From: JADKFD01 sp050250665
GTDB taxonomy: Bacteria; Pseudomonadota; Gammaproteobacteria; Xanthomonadales; SZUA-5
Assembly (NCBI GenBank): GCA_050250665.1
Contig: JBFWOF010000071.1
Location: forward strand, 1 to 25,268
Reading direction: 5' to 3'
Length of the DNA: 25,268 nt
In this document: one piece after another, positions 15,791 to 25,268 of the stretch
How positions within the stretch are numbered: position 1 is the first letter of the stretch
Layout: the number at the start of each line of letters is the position of its first letter
Made by a program: the position numbers and the translations under genes
The notes under the pieces: model-generated
Database searches by the model: none
What the model was told of the DNA's origin: nothing
The model's input: only the letters and a program-made list of their open reading frames with translations

Positions 15791-15813
15791 AGGCATTCAG
15801 GAACTGAATGCCT
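15791..15813. terminator. Perfect 10-bp hairpin downstream of uxs
   Basis: AGGCATTCAG, loop GAA, CTGAATGCCT. It ends 26 bp before the rfaH promoter. No T-run follows, so it could be a terminator of the ugd-uxs operon working without a U tract, or an operator for rfaH. Confidence 0.45.
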
Positions 15814-15839
15814 GCACGTTCCGCTGTTTACGTCAAGAA

Positions 15840-15868
15840 TTGTCGATTACAACGGCTTTCTTTAGAAT
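15840..15868 (+). promoter_or_regulatory. Sigma-70-like promoter for rfaH
   Basis: TTGTCG (15840-15845), exactly 17 nt, TAGAAT (15863-15868). Transcription would start near 15875 and leave a leader of about 134 nt before the GTG start. Confidence 0.6.
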
Positions 15869-15928
15869 CCCCCCTCCACGGCTCCCCGAGCGAGCCGGCT
15901 TTACCCCAATAGACTGCGCGTGCAGACA

Positions 15929-16012
15929 ATGAGTCTACGCGACGCTGCGGGGTCGCCCGTCTCCGACGGTGGTTCGCACTCGCCAGACTGCAGGAGAGGA
16001 CCGCGATCGTGA
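15929..16012 (+). CDS. Possible 27-codon upstream frame overlapping rfaH start
   Basis: It begins ATG AGT CTA CGC and ends with TGA at 16010-16012, sharing bases with the rfaH GTG at 16009-16011. The product would be Ser/Gly/Arg-rich with no known family. It may be chance, as the leader is GC-rich and a ribosome-binding site is missing. Confidence 0.2.
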   Translation: MSLRDAAGSPVSDGGSHSPDCRRGPRS

Positions 16013-16515
16013 AGTGGTACGTCGTAAATACTCGCCCCAGAGAAGAGGCCCGCGCTGTAGAGCATCTCACTCGTGAGGGCTATCAGTGTCTGTATCCCCG
16101 TATCCGCCGCACCCTGAAGACCACCAAGGGTCGTGTGGATCGCGTGGAATCGTTGTTTCCCAACTACCTGTTCTTGCACGCCAACCCGATGACGGACAAT
16201 CTGGCGCGTGTGCGCTCGACCCGTGGCGTACGCAACCTGGTCCGCTTCGGACTGGAGCCTGCAGAGGTTCCGCCCGAGGTGATCGAGGAGTTGCAGTTGT
16301 GCGGCGAGAAACAGAATGGCGTCATTCGCCTGAATGGTGCCGCACGTCAGGCCGTAGCTGCCAAGTTCGCCGACAGTGAGCTGGTGGATTTTGGCGGCGT
16401 GTTCCTGACCACGGACGGCTCCGAGCGGGTCATCCTGCTGATGCGCGTGCTCGGTGACTACAACAAGGTCAATCTGCCCGAAGAGCAGATGGAAGGCTCG
16501 CAGGCTGCAGCCTGA
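16009..16515 (+). CDS. rfaH: Transcription antitermination factor RfaH
   Basis: A 168-residue NusG paralogue. The N-terminal NGN domain begins MKWYVVNTRPREEARAVEHL and contains RVESLFPNYLFLHAN and VRSTRGVRNLVRFG; the C-terminal part (from FADSELVDFGGVFLTTDGSERVILLMRVLGD) lacks the KOW-type glycine pattern of NusG and fits RfaH, which can refold between helical and beta forms. RfaH binds RNA polymerase at ops sites and carries it through long surface-polysaccharide, LPS or secretion operons. The start is GTG 16009, supported by AGGAGAGGA 9 nt upstream. The neighbouring UDP-xylose genes fit the polysaccharide theme, but no ops site is visible in front of them. Confidence 0.92.
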   Translation: MKWYVVNTRPREEARAVEHLTREGYQCLYPRIRRTLKTTKGRVDRVESLFPNYLFLHANPMTDNLARVRSTRGVRNLVRFGLEPAEVPPEVIEELQLCGEKQNGVIRLNGAARQAVAAKFADSELVDFGGVFLTTDGSERVILLMRVLGDYNKVNLPEEQMEGSQAAA

Positions 16516-16552
16516 ATCGTGCCTGGCGGCGGATCGCGCCGAAGCAGTACAG

Positions 16553-16585
16553 CCGATGTGCTGTTGCCTCGCGGCAGCACATCGG
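16553..16585. terminator. Strong hairpin after rfaH
   Basis: CCGATGTGCTG (16553-16563) and CAGCACATCGG (16575-16585) are perfect 11-bp arms around an 11-nt loop. The T-run expected of a rho-independent terminator is missing (TTGATCCC follows), so it may be a partial terminator or attenuator before the DUF2058 gene. Confidence 0.55.
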
Positions 16586-16636
16586 TTGATCCCGTTGACG
16601 CGGCTTTGTCCGCATTGCCCTGATTGAGACGCCAAG

Positions 16637-17263
16637 ATGGGTCTGTCCCTACGCGATCAGCTGCTCCAGGCCGGGTTTACCCAGTCCAAGCCCGAACCGA
16701 AACCGGATCCCAAGCCGAGTCATCAGCGCCGCGACGGGCGGCCGCCGCACAAGCGTGGCGGTGGGCCATCGCAGCAGGTACGCAAGGCCGACGGGGAATC
16801 CCGCCCGCCGCGCGAAGCCAAAGCGGGCGGCGAGCCGTCGCTGGCGCACGCCTATCAGATCCGGGCCGAAACCGAGAAGCGTGAGCGCGAAGAAGCGCAG
16901 AAGCGCGCTCAGGAAGAAGCCCAGCGCAAGCGCGAGCAGCGCCAGAAGCTGTCGGCACTGGTCGCCGGCAAGGCCCAGAACAACCCGGCCGGCGAGCACG
17001 CGCGCAACTTCTTCTATGGCAAGAAGATCCGCAAGGTCAACGTCACCCCGGAGCAGTTCCAGCAGCTCAACGCCGGCGAACTGGGCGTGGCCCAGGTCGA
17101 TGGCCGTTTCCTGATCCTCAGCCCCGAGATCATCCGCGAGGCCCTGAGCATCGCGCCTCAGCACGTCGCCCTGTTCGTGCCTGAGGGCATCGGCGCCTCC
17201 AACAACCCGGATGACGACTACAGCGATCCTCGCTTCCAGGTGCCGGACGATCTGGTCTGGTAG
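16637..17263 (+). CDS. DUF2058-family protein (YaiL-like)
   Basis: A 208-residue cytoplasmic protein. It starts MGLSLRDQLLQAGF, the typical DUF2058 N-terminus, followed by a basic, Pro-rich disordered section (about 17-65), a charged helix or coiled coil rich in Glu, Lys, Arg and Gln (about 75-110, with EKREREEAQKRAQEEAQ), and the conserved C-terminal domain (NFFYGKKIRKVNVTPEQFQQLN, LGVAQVDGRFLILSPE, VALFVPEGIG). E. coli YaiL belongs here; members have been called nucleoprotein or polynucleotide-associated, but the activity is unknown. It follows rfaH by 121 bp, across the strong hairpin. Confidence 0.9.
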   Translation: MGLSLRDQLLQAGFTQSKPEPKPDPKPSHQRRDGRPPHKRGGGPSQQVRKADGESRPPREAKAGGEPSLAHAYQIRAETEKREREEAQKRAQEEAQRKREQRQKLSALVAGKAQNNPAGEHARNFFYGKKIRKVNVTPEQFQQLNAGELGVAQVDGRFLILSPEIIREALSIAPQHVALFVPEGIGASNNPDDDYSDPRFQVPDDLVW

Positions 17264-17834
17264 CTGGTCGCGAAGTTGGATGTCGCGGGTCGTGGTCTTT
17301 TGATCTGGACGCGAAGGACACCAAGGAAAAGCAGAAAGGTCGCGAAGAGAAGCCCATCAAGGGACGGTTGGGGGTCCTCGCGGGCACCCGCTGTCCCCGC
17401 ACAGCAAGAGTGGTCGTCGAAATGCTTGCAGTAGCGCGGCTCCGACGCGCCGCAGTCCTCGGTCAGAGCGATGATCCGTTCGCGTCGGCGGCCGCGATCG
17501 CCGGAACCCAGGGGCATTTGCCCCGGAAGAACGGCGTTTCACCGTGTCGTGTAGCGTCCCATAGGTTCCGATCAAGCCGCGCCGCAAACCCTTTCCAAAT
17601 CTGCGCGACCTTTCTGCTTTTCCTTCGTGTCCTTCGCGTCCAAGGCTCTTCCCCAACGACGCGACTCGGCAGCCGGAACCAACCGGGCATGCCCCGGAAG
17701 ACCGGCGTTTCACCGTGTCGTGCAGCGCCCCATGGATGGCGATCAAGCCGCGCCGCAAACCCGATCCAAACCTTCGCGACCTTTCTGCTTTTCCTTCGTG
17801 TCCTTCGCGTCCAAAGCTCTTCCCCAAAAGCGAC
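17264..17834. repeat. Repeat region with a 171-bp direct duplication
   Basis: No gene is supported. A GCGAAGGAAAAGCAG-type element lies forward at about 17305-17347 and reversed at about 17602-17652 and 17774-17824. A 14-bp hairpin (GGGGCA TT TGCCCC) lies near 17511-17524. The two reversed copies belong to a larger direct repeat: 17521-17664 and 17692-17833, spaced 171 bp, both starting CCCCGGAAGA and containing CGGCGTTTCACCGTGTCGTG. The second copy ends at the stop codon of the VIT-family gene. Confidence 0.75.
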
Positions 17835-18866
17835 TCAGCCCACCGCCGCCCCGAACAGGCTGCCGATCAGCCAGGTCAAGGCGCCGGCGCCGGCGCCGAT
17901 GCCGAGCATGCGGGCACCGCCGGCCAGGGCCGAGCGGCCGGTGAACAGGCTGAGGCTGGCGCCGGTGGCGAATAGGCCGATGCTGGCCAGCGCCGCACCC
18001 AGATAGCCGGCGCCGGGCAATTGGCCGCCGAAGAAGAAGGGCAGCAGCGGCACCAGCGCGCCCAGCGTGAAGGACGCGAAGGAAAAGCCGGCCGCGCCCC
18101 AGGGTGAACCCAGGTCATCCGGGTTCAGGCCCAGCTCCTCGCGCGCGAGTACATCCAGCGCAATCTTGGGATCGGCGGTCAGTCGGTTGGCCAAGGCCAC
18201 AGATTCGGCCTCCGAGAGCCCGCGCGCCTGATAGATCAGTGCCAGTTCGGCCGCTTCGGCTTCCGGGTACTCTTCCAGTTCCTGACGTTCCAGCTCGATC
18301 TGGTATTCGAACAGCTCCCGCTGCGAGCGCACCGACACGTACTCGCCTGCCGCCATCGACAGCGCGCCAGCCAGCAGTCCGGCGATGCCGGCGGTGATGG
18401 TGGCCTGGGTGCTGGCCGAAGCGCCGATGACGCCCAGGATCAGACTGGTATTGGAAACCAGGCCATCATTGGCGCCGAAGATGGCGGCGCGCAGGTTGCC
18501 GCCGCCCATGCTCTTGTGGCGACCACCGACATCTTCCAGCCGCAGGGGTATGGCGTGACCGGGAACCACTGCATCGTAGGCCGACAGCCCGCGGATCTTC
18601 AGTGCCGCCAGCAGGGGCTTGACGCGCCGCGGGCCCAGCCGCCGGGCCAGGGACAGCGTCAGACGTTCGCGCGGCCCCGGCACAAAGGTCGGCAGAGCGC
18701 GGCCCTCGCGAGCGGCGATGGCGGCCCAGGTTTCACGCTGTTTGGTGGCTTCTGCGCCCAGCTTCAAAAACAGCGCGGCGACGCGGGCATCAGGCTCGAT
18801 CGTGGCCAGTTGCTGGTAGAGCCAGGCCGATCTGGTTTCTTCCAGCCAGCTTTCCGGTGCGCTCAT
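17835..18866 (-). CDS. VIT1/CCC1-family Fe/Mn transporter with ferritin-like N-terminal domain
   Basis: A 343-residue membrane protein. The first ~150 residues are soluble; the segment ESWLEETRSAWLYQQLA ... LGAEATKQRETW (5-47) resembles the ferritin-like domain fused to some bacterial VIT proteins. The membrane part starts NLRAAIFGANDGLVSNTSLILGV, the hallmark first VIT helix, followed by AGLLAGALSMAAGEYVSVRSQRE, a cytoplasmic Glu-rich metal-binding hairpin (FEYQIELERQELEEYPEAEAAE) and three C-terminal segments. VIT/CCC1 proteins move Fe2+ or Mn2+ out of the cytosol. The expected ferroxidase ExxH ahead of Trp47 is not seen (Ala40 and Gln43 by my alignment), so the domain may not oxidise iron. 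ATG 18866 has GGAG 7 nt upstream; the longer frame to 19001 is not convincing. Confidence 0.88.
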   Translation of the reverse strand: MSAPESWLEETRSAWLYQQLATIEPDARVAALFLKLGAEATKQRETWAAIAAREGRALPTFVPGPRERLTLSLARRLGPRRVKPLLAALKIRGLSAYDAVVPGHAIPLRLEDVGGRHKSMGGGNLRAAIFGANDGLVSNTSLILGVIGASASTQATITAGIAGLLAGALSMAAGEYVSVRSQRELFEYQIELERQELEEYPEAEAAELALIYQARGLSEAESVALANRLTADPKIALDVLAREELGLNPDDLGSPWGAAGFSFASFTLGALVPLLPFFFGGQLPGAGYLGAALASIGLFATGASLSLFTGRSALAGGARMLGIGAGAGALTWLIGSLFGAAVG

Positions 18867-19393
18867 GGGTCTGCTCCGGTGGACAAAGCAACATGCTGAC
18901 AGAGCAGACCGGCCAGCGCGATGTGCTGGATCAAGGAGGTGGAAGCGTGGGCGGCGACATTGCGAGCCATCTGTATCGGCCCGACACTGCCCGCGGGCCA
19001 TGAACCCGCATGGTGCGCGTAGGCCGATGTGCCGCGCAGCGGCTCACCGGGGCTCTTTGGCGTCAACTCCCGGAGAGCGCTGCGCGCACTTCGGGCTACA
19101 AGAGCCGGCTCTTGCCGGAATACGTCTGCTGCTTTGGGGGGCGCCGCCTTGCACAGTCAGCAGATCAAGAGCGGCCGCGCAGGCGCGCGTCCCTCCTCAA
19201 AGCCGCTCCGAGACCGGTCTCAGTAGGTCCAGACTTGTCTGGACGCTCGTGTGGACTTGCCACAGAAGCGCTGTTGCAGGTCCAGACTTGTCTGGACGCT
19301 GTTGGCGACGGGCTGGAGAAGCGTCCAGACAAGTCTGGACCTACAGAACCCTCAAGCCCGCAGCCTCTCCCGTGCCCCGTGCCCCGTTCCTCG
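18867..19393. repeat. Repeat-dense intergenic region between VIT-type gene and metH
   Basis: No gene is supported. It holds an ATTGCGAGCC block (18957-19010) shared with 23443-23494, GTAGCCCGA-type REPs (19019-19053 and reversed 19069-19099), a reversed GAGGAGGGACGCGCGCC element (19169-19198), three GTCCAGAC palindromes (19223-19245, 19276-19298, 19321-19344 reversed), and a short GTGCCCC 7-bp repeat near 19372-19388 next to the metH stop. Confidence 0.75.
19223..19344. repeat. Cluster of three GTCCAGAC palindromes
   Basis: GTAG-GTCCAGAC-TT-GTCTGGAC at 19223 (plus), the same with head GCAG at 19276 (plus), and the reverse complement at 19321-19344. The first and second are 53 bp apart; the third is inverted, so the last two could pair as a BIME-like hairpin. 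Confidence 0.75.
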
Positions 19394-23308
<3,915 letters not shown>

Positions 23309-23794
23309 CAGCCTGTTTCAGCCGTCTGGACGGCCGATCCTTTTATCGCGATGGAGCGATGGAGTGTATCCCAAAGCCATGGAGCATGGGCGCAGGCGGG
23401 GGAGAAGCGGAGGCAGGGGGCACGGGCACGGCCAAAAGTCTTGCGTCATTGCGAGCCACCTGTTTCGGCCCGAAGCTGCCCACGGGCCATGAACTCGCCG
23501 TCGTAGGTCATGTTGTCCGCGTCAGCGGACTACGTGACATCGAGTTGCGTCACGTAGCTCGCTGCGCGAGCAACGTGACCTACAACAGCTGTCCCGTCCC
23601 GAAACTGCCCACGGGCCATGAACCCCCGGCGTCATTGCGACCCCGGACTTGATCCGGGGAAAGCAATCCAGTGCCGTCGCAGCAAGGCGTCGAGCAGTCA
23701 GTTCGGGACAAGGCCCAGGACAAATCATCTGCGCGGAGGCCGCGGACGAGCCACGCATCAAACACGGGGTGGAAGACTCACTCCGCCGCGTCCC
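23309..23794. repeat. Intergenic region between sahR-like gene and metH
   Basis: No gene is supported. A tandem 8-mer GCGATGGA x2 (23348-23363) lies 40-55 bp upstream of the metH start. Then come an ATTGCGAGCC block (23443-23494), two GTAGGTCACGT-type palindromes in opposite orientation (23503-23538 and 23549-23583), a second CTGCCCACGGGCCATGAAC copy (about 23599-23620) and a TCATTGCGACCCC...GGGGAAAGCAATCCAG element (23630-23671). No cobalamin or SAM riboswitch was recognised. Confidence 0.7.
23348..23363. promoter_or_regulatory. Tandem GCGATGGA repeat upstream of metH
   Basis: Two adjacent perfect copies. On the metH strand they read TCCATCGC twice, with a short ATCGC/GCGAT inverted repeat at one end, shortly before the metH start. 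It could be an operator for the ArsR-type regulator next door; no known consensus was matched. Confidence 0.25.
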
Positions 23795-24682
23795 TCAATC
23801 GCTCGAATTCCCGGCGCAGGCCGTCGCCACCCAGACCTTGAAATGCGGTGGTCGTGACTCGACACCACCCACGCTGATGCGCGGCCGTGCGAATCCTGCC
23901 TGTGCCAGCAGGGTGGCCAGCTCATCGGCACCGAAACCGAGGTTGCGGTGTCCGAAGGGTGCCACCACGGTGCGGTGCTGGTGGCGATCCAGACAGGTCA
24001 GCAGCAGGCGTCCGCCCGCCCGCAGAACCCGGGCGGCTTCGGCCAGCACCTGCGCCGGGCGATCGGAATAGGGCAGTGCCTGCAACAACAGCACCAGATC
24101 GACACTGGCATCGGGCAGGGGCAGTGCATGCATATCACCCTGCACGACCCGCGCCTGTGGCTGGTCAGCCAGCCGTGCCTGTCCGGCCGCGACCACCCGC
24201 TCGCTCAGGTCCACGCAGGTCAGCGTGCGCGTGCGGGGCGCCAGCAACTGCGCCAAGGCGCCGTCGCCTGAGGCCACGTCGAGTACGTCGCCAAGCTCCA
24301 GCAGTTCCAGGCAGGCGCGCATCGAGGCTTCCCAGCTGCGCCCGGGCGAATAGTGGCGCTCCATGTCGCCGGCCACGGTGTCGGCCCAGCTGGACGCGCC
24401 CAGACGTGCATCCAGGACCTGTCGGCGGCGGGCGTGATCCTCGACCAGCACGGCATCGCGCGTGTGCGCGCGCAGGCTCTCCCAGAGCGACTGCGTTGCG
24501 GCCGGCCAATCTTCGGCCGTCGCCCGATAGTAGGCCGCCACGCCGGAACGGCGATCGGCAACCAGACCGGCTTCCTTGAGCTTGGACAGATGTGTGGACA
24601 CCCGCGGCTGCTTGAGCCGGGTGATGGTCGACAGTTCGGCCACGGTCAGCTCCTCATCGACCAGCAAGGCCAGCAGGCGCAC
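23795..24682 (-). CDS. sahR: ArsR-type regulator fused to a SAM-binding methyltransferase-like domain (SahR-like)
   Basis: At least 295 residues. The N-terminus is an ArsR winged helix (ELTVAELSTITRLKQPRVSTHLSKLKEAGLV), followed by a class I methyltransferase fold with motif I VLDVASGDGALAQLL (about residues 133-147), the acidic CVDLSE, then VVQGDMHALPLPDASVDLVLLLQAL and LRAGGRLLLTCLD. This layout matches SahR, a repressor of methionine-cycle genes that senses S-adenosylhomocysteine through this domain. Position upstream of metH supports that reading. The start is uncertain: GTG 24682 is the only ordinary in-frame start, yet the frame is open upstream to 24769 and encodes ELLRTLADASR, the usual first ArsR helix. 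A rare ATC (24736) or CTG start is possible. Confidence 0.8.
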   Translation of the reverse strand: MRLLALLVDEELTVAELSTITRLKQPRVSTHLSKLKEAGLVADRRSGVAAYYRATAEDWPAATQSLWESLRAHTRDAVLVEDHARRRQVLDARLGASSWADTVAGDMERHYSPGRSWEASMRACLELLELGDVLDVASGDGALAQLLAPRTRTLTCVDLSERVVAAGQARLADQPQARVVQGDMHALPLPDASVDLVLLLQALPYSDRPAQVLAEAARVLRAGGRLLLTCLDRHQHRTVVAPFGHRNLGFGADELATLLAQAGFARPRISVGGVESRPPHFKVWVATACAGNSSD

Positions 24683-24769
24683 CCGACTGGCATCCGCCAG
24701 CGTTCGCAGCAGTTCAGTGGCGTTGACGAGTTCGATGGCGGCATTCCGTCGTGGGGCAGGTGCGCAAAG

Positions 24770-25140
24770 TTACAACAGCCCGGCCCGCAACGGGGCGCGA
24801 TGGCAGGGAGTCGGTCCGAAGCGGAAGGGATCCAGCCAGCCCAGCCAAAGCAGCGGAGCAAGCTCCGCTCTACGACAGCGTCGGCGTACGAGGCCTTGGT
24901 AGTGCCGAGCTTGCTCGGCAGGATGTGCGGCTTTTCGGCAGCCCGACAAAGGCAAGAGCACAAGCCAGGCAAGAGCAGCGGAGCAAGCTCCGCTCGACGA
25001 GAGCAGCGGCGTACGAGGCCCTTGTAGTGCCGAGCTTGCTCGGCAGGAAGTGCGGCTTTTCGGCAGCCCGACAAAGGCAAGAGCACAAGCGAGGCAGAAG
25101 CAGCGGAGCAAGCTCCGCTCTACGAGAGCATCGGTGTACG
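24770..25140. repeat. Right copy of the paired-palindrome array (reverse orientation to 1-467)
   Basis: Palindrome A (AGCGGAGCAAGCTCCGCT) lies at 24852, 24977 and 25102; palindrome B (TGCCGAGCTTGCTCGGCA) at 24903 and 25028. The period is exactly 125 bp. The spacers (GGCTTTTCGGCAGCCCGACA, then AAGAGCACAAGC) are reverse complements of those in the left array with a few changes. No gene is supported in this stretch. Confidence 0.9.
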
Positions 25141-25160
25141 GGGTGCGTATTTCGCCCCAT

Positions 25161-25268
25161 CGTGACCGGTGATTTCGCTAAGGCGTGACCGGTCGTTTCG
25201 CTAAGGTGTGACCGCCAATTTCGGTAACTCGTGACCGATTTCCGGGCGTTTCCGAAATCATCGGTCAC
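25161..25268. mobile_element. Possible terminal repeats of an IS21-type insertion sequence, cut by the window end
   Basis: Three 23-bp head-to-tail units start at 25161, 25184 and 25207 (CGTGACCGGT, then a variable pair, then TTTCGCTAAGG; the third is more divergent). A fourth start at 25230 leads into a 9-bp inverted pair, GTGACCGAT (25231-25239) and ATCGGTCAC (25260-25268). Multiple GTGACC/TTTCG repeats at an end are what I recall for IS21-family termini. No transposase is visible, since the window stops here. Iterons or another repeat are alternatives. Confidence 0.4.

Larger units (their letters stand above)
15700..16008 (+). other. Intergenic region and rfaH leader
   Basis: Apart from the hairpin at 15791-15813 and the promoter at 15840-15868, the transcribed leader (about 15875-16008) holds a short open frame of 27 codons (15929-16012). 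Its TGA overlaps the rfaH GTG as GTGA. The short frame has no clear ribosome-binding site. No ops element (GGCGGTAGC-type core) was seen. Confidence 0.5.

Noticed and set aside
15700..16008. ops/JUMPstart element near rfaH
   Set aside because: No GGCGGTAGC-like core was found on either strand in this interval.
23309..23440. Cobalamin or SAM/SAH riboswitch upstream of metH
   Set aside because: No B12-box-like core or other conserved riboswitch core could be recognised in the short non-repetitive leader.
25161..25229. Iterons of a replication origin
   Set aside because: No replication initiator gene is visible and the repeat resembles IS21-type ends; kept only as an alternative.

Overview
The window looks like chromosomal DNA from a high-GC gammaproteobacterium, most likely of the Lysobacterales (Xanthomonadales). 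This is inferred from the gene families, the C-terminal FRDGFEG tail on a secreted protein, and intergenic spaces packed with GTAG-headed palindromes. No rRNA, tRNA, CRISPR array or complete mobile element was seen.

Left part (1-6656): a tandem palindromic repeat array, then a secreted DUF5666-type protein, a small GlsB/YeaQ-type membrane protein (minus strand), Xaa-Pro dipeptidase (pepQ) followed at once by an unrecognised cytoplasmic protein, and a YfbK-type von Willebrand factor A lipoprotein.

Metal module (7097-10147): a minus-strand operon encodes a LolD/MacB-type ATPase, an FtsX-like permease with a His/Asp-rich loop, and a DUF3299 protein. It is divergent from a MerC-domain membrane protein across a short AT-rich spacer with a GTTAYACT direct repeat. 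This gene set resembles the Zur-regulated zinc loci of Pseudomonas and Vibrio.

Centre (10195-17263): an ABC-F ATPase (yheS); a secreted FKBP-type prolyl isomerase with a good terminator; UDP-glucose dehydrogenase and UDP-glucuronate decarboxylase, which together make UDP-xylose; RfaH with a 134-nt leader; and a DUF2058 protein. Ugd, Uxs and RfaH together suggest surface polysaccharide synthesis and its long-operon transcription control.

Right part (17835-24769, all minus strand): a VIT1/CCC1-family metal transporter with a ferritin-like N-terminus; a complete metH carrying in-frame 7-bp repeat tracts; and an ArsR-methyltransferase fusion resembling SahR, the S-adenosylhomocysteine-responsive regulator of methionine-cycle genes. 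SahR and metH form a plausible regulator-target pair.

Intergenic DNA is unusually structured. At least six palindrome families share a GTAG (or near-GTAG) head, as in REP elements mobilised by RAYT transposases. There are also GCGAAGGAAAAGCAG repeats, 7-bp satellites and a TCATTGCGA foldback element. Related palindrome arrays lie in opposite orientation at the two ends of the window, and the last ~110 bp carry 23-bp repeats that look like the end of an IS21-type element.
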